Below are positions 1 through 5,611 of a stretch of 5,611 nt of DNA, piece after piece. The stretch's first letter is position 1. The number at the start of each line of letters is the position of its first letter. The stretch comes from an uncultured Rhodobacterales bacterium (GTDB taxonomy: Bacteria; Pseudomonadota; Alphaproteobacteria; Rhodobacterales; Rhodobacteraceae). A program made the position numbers and the translations under genes. The notes under the pieces were generated by a model. It made no database searches and was not told the DNA's origin. It saw only the letters and a list, made by a program, of their open reading frames with translations. The DNA lies in the NCBI GenBank assembly GCA_937901055.1, contig CALCGO010000353.1:1-5611 (forward strand). The letters run 5' to 3'.

Positions 1-641
1 GTGGTAACTCCGGTTCGCAGTCCGGTGGTTGGTTCCGTTCGGAAATCAACTCCGCAGAAGACTTCAATGGCCTGAAATTCCGTATGCCTGGTCTTGGTGG
101 TAAAGCGCTTGGTAAACTCGGCGCATCTGTTCAGAACATTCCAGGCGGCGAGCTTTATCAAGCGCTTTCGTCAGGTGCTTTGGACGGCCTAGAGTGGGTT
201 GGCCCTTGGGCTGACGAACGCGCTGGTTTCCAGGAAGTTGCAAAAGTGTACTACACAGCTGGTTTCCATGAGCCGGGTTCCGGTCTTGCTCTGGGTTGTA
301 ACCTTGACATGTTCGAAGGGCTTTCGACAGCTCATCAGACAATCATCGAGCAGGCAACATTGGCTACGACCAATCACAACCTGTCTTTGACATTGGCAAA
401 CAATGGTGCCGCACTTGCGCGTCTTCAGGCGCAGGGCGTTCAGACACTTCAGTTTGGTGACGACGTTTGCGACGCATTCGGTGCGGCCTCTGCGGAAGTT
501 ATGGATGAATTCATGGATGACGAATTGTTTGCACGCATTCGTGCAAGCTTCGAAGCATCAATGGCATCTTCTGCTGCTTGGATTTCGCAGTCCGATGGCG
601 AGTATGTTCGCCAGCGTACACGCGTTCTTGGCAACCGCTAA
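1..641 (+). CDS. TRAP transporter solute-binding protein, DctP/TakP type (3' part only)
   Basis: This is the periplasmic binding protein of a tripartite ATP-independent (TRAP) transporter, which captures a substrate and delivers it to the membrane subunits encoded next. The frame is open from base 3 and gives 212 residues to the TAA stop. About 150 N-terminal residues, including the signal peptide, lie upstream of the window if the protein has the usual length of about 360. Visible hallmarks are GGWFR at fragment residues 9-13, LKFRMPG at 24-30, PGGELYQAL at 47-55, EWVGP at 64-68 and HEPG at 89-92. In this family the arginine of the LKxR motif (R27 here) grips the substrate carboxylate, and the E-W pair matches the 2-oxoacid and cation site of TakP. 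The C-terminal part is helical and charged, as in TakP-like proteins. A 2-oxoacid or related carboxylate is therefore a plausible substrate, but the sequence does not settle it. The family call is firm; the substrate is inference. Confidence 0.93.
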   Translation, partial: GNSGSQSGGWFRSEINSAEDFNGLKFRMPGLGGKALGKLGASVQNIPGGELYQALSSGALDGLEWVGPWADERAGFQEVAKVYYTAGFHEPGSGLALGCNLDMFEGLSTAHQTIIEQATLATTNHNLSLTLANNGAALARLQAQGVQTLQFGDDVCDAFGAASAEVMDEFMDDELFARIRASFEASMASSAAWISQSDGEYVRQRTRVLGNR

Positions 642-668
642 GCCTTAGGGTTATTCCAAAACTACAAA

Positions 669-699
669 CCTCCTTCCCTTTATTGGGGAGGGGGATTTT
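669..699 (+). terminator. Intercistronic stem-loop with short U tract (attenuator or partial terminator)
   Basis: A 10-bp stem pairs CCTCCTTCCC (669-678) with GGGGAGGGGG (685-694) around a TTTATT loop, followed by A and then TTTT (696-699). Two of the ten pairs are G-U, so pairing is complete only in plus-strand RNA; the minus-strand RNA would have two C-A mismatches. It lies 27 bp after the binding-protein stop and 50 bp before the small-permease start. The U tract is short, so full termination is doubtful. Partial termination, or protection of the upstream mRNA from 3' decay, is the usual role of such a hairpin after a binding-protein gene. Confidence 0.6.
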
Positions 700-730
700 G
701 ACGACACGTAGGATGATATCTACGGACGTC
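700..730 (+). promoter_or_regulatory. Imperfect dyad and possible weak promoter ahead of the small permease gene
   Basis: CGTAG (707-711) pairs with CTACG (720-724) around an 8-base loop. An outer GACG (700-703) pairs with CGTC (727-730) across a small asymmetric internal loop. The element ends 4 bp before the GAGGGA ribosome-binding region (735-740). A TTGACG hexamer at 698-703 resembles a -35 element, but the hexamer 17 bp downstream (TACGGA, 721-726) is a poor -10. It could be a second mRNA hairpin, an operator or a weak internal promoter; chance is also possible. Confidence 0.25.
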
Positions 731-749
731 TAACGAGGGACTTTGCATT

Positions 750-1643
750 ATGGATTTTGTGATTTGGGTGTTTACCAATATCGGTCACGGTTTTCTGAAC
801 CTTTTCTATGTAATTTTTCACCCATCTTCATGGCTCGACTGGTCCGATAAAACGGCGTTGGGGCATTTCATCTATTACGGTGCGTCGAAAGAATTTTTCT
901 TCGTTATTTTCGATATTTTCGTTGTATTAAGCGTCGTTGGCGCGTTTTACCGAAAGTTTCTTTGGGCAATTGTCCGCGGATTCGAGGCATTTGCCAACAC
1001 GGTTGGCCGCTTCTTCGCTTGGGCCTCGCTGTTCATGGTCATGCAACAAATCATGATCGTATTCCTTCAACGGATTTTCAAAGTCGCCGAGATTTCAATC
1101 AGCCCATTCGGATATGCGTTTACACGCGACCTAAGCTGGTATGGCGAAGAGTTGAAATTCTATAACGCCATGATCGTTTGTCTGGCTGCTTCTTACACCT
1201 TTGTGCAGGGTGGCCACGTACGGGTTGACTTGTTCTATGCAGGGATGCGCCACCGCGCCAAGAAAGTCGTGGATATGTTCGGGTCATTGTTCTTCGTCAT
1301 TCCGTTCATGACAATTATTTGGATGTTTGGCTGGTTCTTTATGTGGCGACATCTGGTGACGCCAAAAGTGAACGTAACTAAAACACTGTCACAAATGGAT
1401 CGATTATCGGCGCACCTGAAATGGAATGTTGAAACCATCGGTTTCTCTCCGAACGGGTTTGACGGGTACTTCTTGTTCAAAATATTGCTGATCAGTTTCG
1501 CAGGTATGATGTTCATACAAGGTTTAACGTTCTTCTGGCGCTCCATGTTGGAGTTTATCGAGGGCGAGGCCAGTGCAGGTAAATACCAGCAACTGGACGA
1601 GTTAAATGACGAGACGGCTGAAACAGCCGCCGCAGCACATTAA
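750..1643 (+). CDS. TRAP transporter small permease subunit, DctQ type, N-terminally extended
   Basis: This is the small integral-membrane subunit of the TRAP transporter; it pairs with the large permease and helps position the binding protein. The DctQ domain covers roughly residues 86-270. Its signature is WYGEELKFYNAM at 130-141 followed by GGHVRVDLFY at 154-163, matching the E-x-x-x-Y...R-x-G-H-V-x-V-D pattern of the family. Hydrophobic segments lie near 2-23, 48-68, 86-110, 136-153, 176-200 and 241-264. Canonical DctQ proteins have about 160-200 residues and four membrane segments. Here an N-terminal stretch of about 85 residues adds one or two more, and a hydrophilic stretch at about 201-238 enlarges a loop. 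The C-terminus is acidic and ends alanine-rich. The start has GAGGGA 9 bp upstream. The stop is 14 bp before the large permease gene, so the two are co-translated or nearly so. Confidence 0.9.
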   Translation: MDFVIWVFTNIGHGFLNLFYVIFHPSSWLDWSDKTALGHFIYYGASKEFFFVIFDIFVVLSVVGAFYRKFLWAIVRGFEAFANTVGRFFAWASLFMVMQQIMIVFLQRIFKVAEISISPFGYAFTRDLSWYGEELKFYNAMIVCLAASYTFVQGGHVRVDLFYAGMRHRAKKVVDMFGSLFFVIPFMTIIWMFGWFFMWRHLVTPKVNVTKTLSQMDRLSAHLKWNVETIGFSPNGFDGYFLFKILLISFAGMMFIQGLTFFWRSMLEFIEGEASAGKYQQLDELNDETAETAAAAH

Positions 1644-1657
1644 AGGTAGGATGTAAA

Positions 1658-4015
1658 ATGCTCTTCGGACTAGATGGCGTCGAATTAGGCCTAATTATTG
1701 TGTTCGTCTGCCTGTTTGGCGGAATTATGTCGGGCTTTCCGGTGGCTTTTGCTATCGGTGGTGCAGCGACGATCTCTTTCGGTATTCTGGCAATGCTGGA
1801 CAGCTCAGGCTTGCTGATGAAGGAGGTGTTGGACACCTCTAGTGATGCCTACAAAGACTTGTTGAACTCGGGGGTGGATCACAAAGCTATTTCGATTTTC
1901 AAGTATCCCGATTTACCTGTCTATATGGATCCGCTGTTTAACGGCGGTTGGGAAACGGCGATGAACCGTAATATTTCGTTCATTGCTAACCGCATGAACG
2001 AACGGGTTATTGCGGGGCAGTCGATTGAAACGCTGCTTGCTGTGGCGATGTTCGTGCTTATGGGCATCATGCTGGAACGCTCAAAAATTGCCGAGGATTT
2101 GTTGACAACCATGGGCCGCGTTTTCGGCCCATTGCCGGGCGGATTGGCCGTGTCGGTTGTTGTTGTTGGTGCATTCCTTGCGGCTTCCACGGGTATTGTC
2201 GGCGCGACTGTGGTGACTATGGGTTTGCTAACGTTGCCAACGATGCTGCGGCACAACTATTCGCCAGAACTGGCGACGGGGGTTATTGCGGCGTCAGGAA
2301 CGCTTGGTCAGATTATTCCGCCTTCGATCGTTATCGTCCTACTCGGCACATTGGCGGGTGATATCTATTCAGCCGCTCAAGAAGGGCGCGCGATCGAGGC
2401 TGGCTGTACTGATGCATTGACCTATTTGGGGCAGGCGGCGGTTCTGTCAGTCGGTACGTTGTTTAAGGCGGCGTTGTTGCCGGGCATAATGCTGGCGTTC
2501 TTATATGCTGCTTATGCATTCGGGTTTGCGTTATTGAACCCGACTAAAGCCCCGCCAATTCATGTGGAGGCCTCAACCGGCCGGCGCACAAGTCGCAACC
2601 ATAAGCTTCTTTGGCTACTGGGTGTTCCAACAGGCATCATCCTGTTTGCGATTACAGCTTCTTCGTTCAATATGGTTGGTAGCCAAAGCCCGTATGTTTC
2701 AACCGTTGCAAGTATCGGCACGCAAGCCGAGTTGCGCACAAATGTTGGTGAGCAATGTCAGGCTTCGATGATCGAACTACACGGTCAGGACGCATGGGAC
2801 AGTGCAATAGCTGTTCAAGCCGACCTCGAGGCATCTGGTGGTGGTCTGAGCACTGAGGACCGTCGCCGCACACCGGAACAGATCGAAGAGTTTCGGGCCG
2901 AAGTTATTGCCAACGCCGCACCAATTGGGTCCGGTTTGGTTAAAATTCTGGTTCTTTTTGCGCTAATGCTGACAACCGCGTATGGACTTGCTCCGAACGA
3001 GGAGAAGCGGCCGCTTTATATCGGCGCGTTTGGTCTCGGTTTGTCGTTGTTGGTGGATATTTTGCTGCTTGGGCCGCAATCCAGTCCCGGTACGGTTTTC
3101 GCGTTACAAGCAATACCGTTTGCAGTGATGTTTGTTGGAATCAAAGCCGCAGCCAAACGGTTGGCTGCGAATGATGTCCTGCGCGTTGTGTTCCCACCAC
3201 TGATATTGATTGTTGCGGTGCTTGGTTCGATCCTTGGTGGCATCACCAACCCGACCCCTGCTGCGGCGCTTGGCGCGGGCGGGGCGATCATGTTGGCAGC
3301 GTTCCGCAAGTTGCAGGACGAAGGCGGCACGGGAAAGATCATTCTGGTAACCGCTTTCGCAATGGTTCTGTTGTTGCTTGTTGGTATCAACTTCGATCTA
3401 CGCGCCAATATTTCGCATGTCGGATTTGAAAACTGGATTGCGATTATTGCATCATTAGTTTTCTACCACGTCGCCATGGGCGGGCTGTTGTTCGCGTGTT
3501 GGACTTTGTGGAAAACCGCAGTGTTGACGCCGGTGGTGCGGGAAACCGCCAAGGTGACGTCGATGGTATTTGCGATCCTGATTGGTTCACAAATGCTTAA
3601 CCTCGTGATCATCTCCTTTGGTGGTGAGCATTACATCCAGTCGTTCCTACGTAGCTTTGAGCGCGAATGGGTCGTTTTCCTTATCGTGATGGCGGTGTTG
3701 TTCTTCCTTGGTTTCGTGCTCGATTTCCTCGAGATCATCTATATCGTTATTCCCATCGTTGGTCCGGTTATCTACGGCGGTACGATGGACCCGAAATGGG
3801 TAACGATCATGATTGCGGTGAACCTGCAAACCAGCTTCCTGACCCCGCCGTTTGGCTTCGCCTTGTTCTACTTGCGTGGCGTTGCACCGGCGAGCGTTAC
3901 GACGGCACACATCTATCGTGGTGTAATCCCGTTCGTGCTTATTCAGGTCGTCGGGTTGTTGCTGTTGTGGTTCTTCCCAAGCGTTGTGACAATCATTCCG
4001 AACTTGTTGAACTGA
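1658..4015 (+). CDS. TRAP transporter large permease subunit, DctM type, greatly enlarged
   Basis: This is the transport-catalysing subunit of the TRAP system, which uses an ion gradient (usually sodium) to import the delivered substrate. DctM motifs occur in the family order: GFPVAFAIGGAA (26-37), LLAVAMFVLMG (126-136), GPLPGGLAVS (157-166), the ASTGIVGATVVTMG region (176-189), GTLGQIIPPSI (214-224), GITNPTPAAALGAG (528-541), DFLEIIYIVIPIVGP (689-703) and LTPPFGFALFYLRG (728-741). At 785 residues it far exceeds the usual 430 or so. The extra length sits at about 50-118, 235-260, 294-505 (a hydrophilic stretch at 341-424 plus added membrane segments) and 555-620. The motifs remain in one frame with no stop, so this is an intact long variant and not a damaged gene. 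An AGGTAGGA site at 1644-1651 lies 6 bp before the ATG. The transport role is firm; the role of the added parts is unknown. Confidence 0.93.
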   Translation: MLFGLDGVELGLIIVFVCLFGGIMSGFPVAFAIGGAATISFGILAMLDSSGLLMKEVLDTSSDAYKDLLNSGVDHKAISIFKYPDLPVYMDPLFNGGWETAMNRNISFIANRMNERVIAGQSIETLLAVAMFVLMGIMLERSKIAEDLLTTMGRVFGPLPGGLAVSVVVVGAFLAASTGIVGATVVTMGLLTLPTMLRHNYSPELATGVIAASGTLGQIIPPSIVIVLLGTLAGDIYSAAQEGRAIEAGCTDALTYLGQAAVLSVGTLFKAALLPGIMLAFLYAAYAFGFALLNPTKAPPIHVEASTGRRTSRNHKLLWLLGVPTGIILFAITASSFNMVGSQSPYVSTVASIGTQAELRTNVGEQCQASMIELHGQDAWDSAIAVQADLEASGGGLSTEDRRRTPEQIEEFRAEVIANAAPIGSGLVKILVLFALMLTTAYGLAPNEEKRPLYIGAFGLGLSLLVDILLLGPQSSPGTVFALQAIPFAVMFVGIKAAAKRLAANDVLRVVFPPLILIVAVLGSILGGITNPTPAAALGAGGAIMLAAFRKLQDEGGTGKIILVTAFAMVLLLLVGINFDLRANISHVGFENWIAIIASLVFYHVAMGGLLFACWTLWKTAVLTPVVRETAKVTSMVFAILIGSQMLNLVIISFGGEHYIQSFLRSFEREWVVFLIVMAVLFFLGFVLDFLEIIYIVIPIVGPVIYGGTMDPKWVTIMIAVNLQTSFLTPPFGFALFYLRGVAPASVTTAHIYRGVIPFVLIQVVGLLLLWFFPSVVTIIPNLLN

Positions 4016-4032
4016 TTGCAAGCGAGATAAAC

Positions 4033-4067
4033 AAAAACGCCTCGATCTTCATCGGGGCGTTTTTTTT
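4033..4067 (+). terminator. Rho-independent terminator of the TRAP operon, probably bidirectional
   Basis: The stem CGCCTCGAT (4038-4046) pairs with ATCGGGGCG (4051-4059), with one G-U pair, around a CTTC loop. Flanking A and T tracts extend it by up to five A-T pairs, and a run of eight T ends at 4067. It begins 18 bp after the large permease stop. On the minus strand the same structure has one C-A mismatch and is followed by five T (complement of 4037-4033). The bpt stop codon is only 10 bp away on that side, so it likely terminates both convergent units. Confidence 0.92.
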
Positions 4068-4077
4068 ATGTCTGCTT

Positions 4078-4896
4078 TTACGTTTGCGGCGGAAGGTGTA
4101 TTGCGGCGACCTGTTCCGCGACCGGATCATTCCCCAACGGGTCTTCACCAACGTCAGTGATCATCTCGTCGGTTAGCTCGTTCCAGATACCATCTTTGAA
4201 GACCTCCAAGGGACGATAGCTCGCCTTGTAGTTCATCTTTTGGCTACCCGGCACCCAGAACCCTAGATAGACGTAAGGCAACCCCGCGTCACGGGCCATG
4301 CGGATGTGGTCAAGAATGATAAAGGCGCCCATCGAACGGTTCTTTAGATCTGGATCGAAAAAAGAGTAAACCATCGACAATCCGTCGTGCAGCACATCAG
4401 TCAAACAGGCTGCTTTCAGGACTTTTTCACCGTCGTCATCTGTTTCATAATATTCAATCACGCGGCTTTGCACCGGTGTTTCCTCGATCATGGCGGCGAA
4501 TTCATACATATCCATGCCAGCCATTCCGCCATCAGCGTGGCGTTGTTCAAGGTACTTTTCGAAAAGTTCGTAATGTTCCTCGGTTGCCCAAGGGGCTTTG
4601 ACTTCGCGGCTTAGTTTCTGGTTTCGTTTCAGAACACGTCGCTGGCTTCGCGATGGTTCAAACCCTGCGGCTACGACACGTGCCGACATGCAGGCGGAAC
4701 ATCCGGGGCAGGTAGGGCGGTATAATACGTTTTGAGAGCGTCGGAATCCTTGACCCGAAAGGCTGTCGTTCAAGGATTTTGCACCATCCCCGAATAGAGC
4801 CGTAAACAGCTTACGCTCGACCTTGCCGTCTAGATAGGGGCAGGGTTGCGGGGCCGTCACATAGAACTGGGGCGCGGTTGGAAGCGTGTGGCGCAT
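4078..4896 (-). CDS. bpt: Aspartate/glutamate leucyltransferase (Bpt; often annotated arginyltransferase, Ate)
   Basis: This cytoplasmic aminoacyl-tRNA-protein transferase adds an amino acid from charged tRNA to proteins that begin with Asp or Glu. In bacteria characterised so far it adds leucine, marking the target for ClpS/ClpAP. The 272 residues match the family length. The N-terminal domain shows PCPYL (18-22) and YRPTCPGCSACMSAR (59-73), giving cysteines C19, C63, C66 and C69, the typical cysteine set of this family. The C-terminal GNAT-like domain contains SMVYSFFDP (174-182), the SMGAFIILDHI region (188-198) and YVYLGFWVPGSQKMNYKASYRPLE (208-231). The start MRHTLPTAPQFYVT fits the family N-terminus as I remember it. 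No Shine-Dalgarno precedes it; instead a long hairpin ends 7 bases before the ATG. It is the last gene of the minus-strand cluster, 63 bp after the RDD gene. Leucyl rather than arginyl specificity is inferred from family membership. Confidence 0.94.
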   Translation of the reverse strand: MRHTLPTAPQFYVTAPQPCPYLDGKVERKLFTALFGDGAKSLNDSLSGQGFRRSQNVLYRPTCPGCSACMSARVVAAGFEPSRSQRRVLKRNQKLSREVKAPWATEEHYELFEKYLEQRHADGGMAGMDMYEFAAMIEETPVQSRVIEYYETDDDGEKVLKAACLTDVLHDGLSMVYSFFDPDLKNRSMGAFIILDHIRMARDAGLPYVYLGFWVPGSQKMNYKASYRPLEVFKDGIWNELTDEMITDVGEDPLGNDPVAEQVAAIHLPPQT

Positions 4897-4903
4897 ATAC
4901 GAA

Positions 4904-4942
4904 AATACTTTGCTAGAGTTTAGATAACCCTAACAAAGCACT
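4904..4942 (-). promoter_or_regulatory. Long wobble-rich hairpin directly upstream of bpt
   Basis: In minus-strand RNA, bases 4942-4926 pair with 4920-4904 around a 5-base AUCUA loop. The stem is 17 bp with no mismatch and includes four G-U wobbles. On the plus strand the wobbles become C-A mismatches, so the structure belongs to the minus-strand transcript. The 3' arm ends in UAUU and runs into UUC, 7 bases before the bpt ATG, covering the normal ribosome-binding position. It could be a weak terminator for the RDD transcript, a translational control element for bpt, or a processing site. Confidence 0.5.
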
Positions 4943-4959
4943 GGTGGTATGGGCAATCG

Positions 4960-5415
4960 TTAATTTAGAGGGCGGTTAATTGCCGTCGTGCCAAGGATCA
5001 TGTCTTGCACGCTCTGTCCGTAACGACTGGTCAGGATCAACACGATGCTAAGAATTTGCACGAAGAAGAAGCCCGTACCGATGGTGAAGATCAAAGTGTG
5101 TATTAGCGCAAGGCCGGAGCTAAATTTCTGCCCGTCTTTGTCGCGAAACTCGATTCCCACCATTCGCATACCCCATGTCGAGGATTTGGAAGCGATGGTG
5201 AACCAGCGGTAAATCAGGCCGACGACCAGCCAAATGAACGGGAAAACGAAAAATCCCAACCCGATGGAAAGAACACTGATTAGAAATGTAATTCCAAAGG
5301 TAATTATTCCATCGAAAACCCAAGCCACAAGACGGCGGGACGGGACTTTGTCATAGAACTGGCTGTCCATCTCCGGATCTGGCAGGCCTGTGTATGCGGC
5401 GTCATAATATGTCAT
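4960..5415 (-). CDS. RDD family membrane protein
   Basis: This is a small inner-membrane protein of the RDD family; its function in this context is unknown, and members elsewhere have been linked to transport. The family signature is present: SRRLVAWVFDGII (26-38) carries the Arg and Asp that give the family its name, in the first membrane segment. STWGMRMVGIEFRDKDGQ (79-96) follows the second membrane segment, and QDMILGTTAINR (137-148) closes the domain. Hydrophobic segments lie near 29-52, 54-72 and 103-129. At 151 residues it is a complete single-domain member. The start is supported by GGAG (complement of 5421-5424) 5 bases before the ATG. It lies 51 bp after the DUF2852-like gene and 63 bp before bpt on the same strand, so all three may form one transcription unit. 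Confidence 0.9.
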   Translation of the reverse strand: MTYYDAAYTGLPDPEMDSQFYDKVPSRRLVAWVFDGIITFGITFLISVLSIGLGFFVFPFIWLVVGLIYRWFTIASKSSTWGMRMVGIEFRDKDGQKFSSGLALIHTLIFTIGTGFFFVQILSIVLILTSRYGQSVQDMILGTTAINRPLN

Positions 5416-5439
5416 TTTAGCTCCACTGTATAAGGTAAG

Positions 5440-5457
5440 CCCCCGCTTGCGCGGGGG
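5440..5457 (-). promoter_or_regulatory. GC-rich hairpin with GCAA tetraloop between the DUF2852-like and RDD genes
   Basis: A perfect 7-bp stem (5440-5446 with 5451-5457) consists only of G-C pairs. In minus-strand RNA the loop is GCAA, a GNRA tetraloop, which makes a very stable hairpin. It begins 9 bases after the upstream stop codon and ends 24 bases before the RDD start. No U tract follows on either strand, so it is not a standard terminator. It may be an mRNA-stabilising or processing element, or a pausing site. Confidence 0.5.
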
Positions 5458-5466
5458 GAAGGTCGG

Positions 5467-5611
5467 TTAGGCAGGTGCCTGTGTCGGATTGCCCGGGTAA
5501 CCAGACGGCTTGTATTCAGACGTCGTTGGTTCAGGTGTTACATCCTTGGCGTTCTCTTCACGCATGAATTGGTCAAATTCGGCGCGGTCCTTAGAGGCAC
5601 GAAGGTTGCCC
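5467..5611 (-). CDS. Probable DUF2852 domain protein (C-terminal end only)
   Basis: A minus-strand frame stays open from the window edge to a TAA stop at 5469-5467, giving the last 47 residues of a protein whose start lies outside the window. The first part, LRASKDRAEFDQFMREE (fragment residues 3-19), is a charged helix resembling the C-terminal LRRAKDxxEFDxFM pattern I recall from alphaproteobacterial DUF2852 proteins. The tail (about 23-47) is rich in Pro, Thr and Ser and looks disordered, ending in TQAPA. DUF2852 proteins are small, membrane-anchored and of unknown function. The reading frame is likely real from its composition and its position in the cluster; the family name rests on a short stretch and is less certain. 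Confidence 0.6.
   Translation of the reverse strand, partial: GNLRASKDRAEFDQFMREENAKDVTPEPTTSEYKPSGYPGNPTQAPA

Noticed and set aside
64..377. Minus-strand open frames inside the binding-protein gene
   Set aside because: They lie wholly inside a gene with strong family motifs, have no recognisable domain and have shadow-type composition.
1651..1656. ATG-TAA start-stop pair just before the large permease start
   Set aside because: It arises naturally where the AGGA ribosome-binding site meets the spacer; nothing suggests a regulatory minimal ORF.
3016..3408. Minus-strand open frame of 130 codons within the large permease
   Set aside because: It is antisense to conserved DctM segments, and its Ala/Pro/Ile-rich composition mirrors the opposite strand's hydrophobic codons.
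1658..4015. Large permease as a fusion with an unrelated protein
   Set aside because: The extra length is spread over several places between DctM motifs and not attached at one end, and no second known domain is recognisable.
3667..4176. Plus-strand open frame of 169 codons spanning the end of the large permease, the terminator and the end of bpt
   Set aside because: It crosses a clear terminator and overlaps two well-supported genes; its translation is rich in Arg and Cys with no domain.
4908..4938. DNA operator palindrome upstream of bpt
   Set aside because: The deviations from symmetry are all of the kind that gives G-U pairs in minus-strand RNA, which fits an RNA hairpin better than a protein-binding dyad.

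Overview
The window looks like chromosomal DNA from an alphaproteobacterium, most likely a marine Rhodobacteraceae (Roseobacter-type) member. This rests on recognisable protein families: a TakP-like TRAP binding protein, unusually long TRAP permease subunits, and an ate/bpt - RDD - DUF2852-like neighbourhood. It also fits the moderate GC content. The assignment comes from reading the proteins, not from a database search. No IS element, CRISPR array, tRNA, rRNA or phage gene is visible.

Left half, plus strand (1-4015): a tripartite TRAP transporter operon. It starts with the C-terminal 212 residues of a DctP/TakP-type periplasmic solute-binding protein, whose start lies outside the window. Next is a 108-bp gap holding a strong stem-loop (669-699) and a weaker dyad (700-730). 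Then come an enlarged small permease (DctQ type, 297 aa) and, 14 bp later, a very enlarged large permease (DctM type, 785 aa against about 430 for a canonical one). The binding protein would capture an organic acid, probably a carboxylate, and pass it to the Q/M pair, which imports it with sodium. The gap hairpin may let the cell make more binding protein than permease. A clear Rho-independent terminator (4033-4067) ends the operon.

Right half, minus strand (4078-5611): a convergent cluster read right to left. It comprises the last 47 codons of a probable DUF2852 protein, a complete RDD-family membrane protein (151 aa) and a complete Bpt/Ate aminoacyl-tRNA-protein transferase of the N-degron pathway (272 aa). 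Both gaps in this cluster hold hairpins whose pairing is complete only in the minus-strand RNA. The one before bpt is 17 bp with four G-U wobbles and sits where a Shine-Dalgarno would be expected; no Shine-Dalgarno is visible there. The operon terminator also pairs well on the minus strand and probably serves both convergent units.

I found no clearly new biological system. The best leads are the extra extracytoplasmic segments of the large permease, with two cysteines predicted on the same side, and the wobble-rich hairpin in front of bpt.
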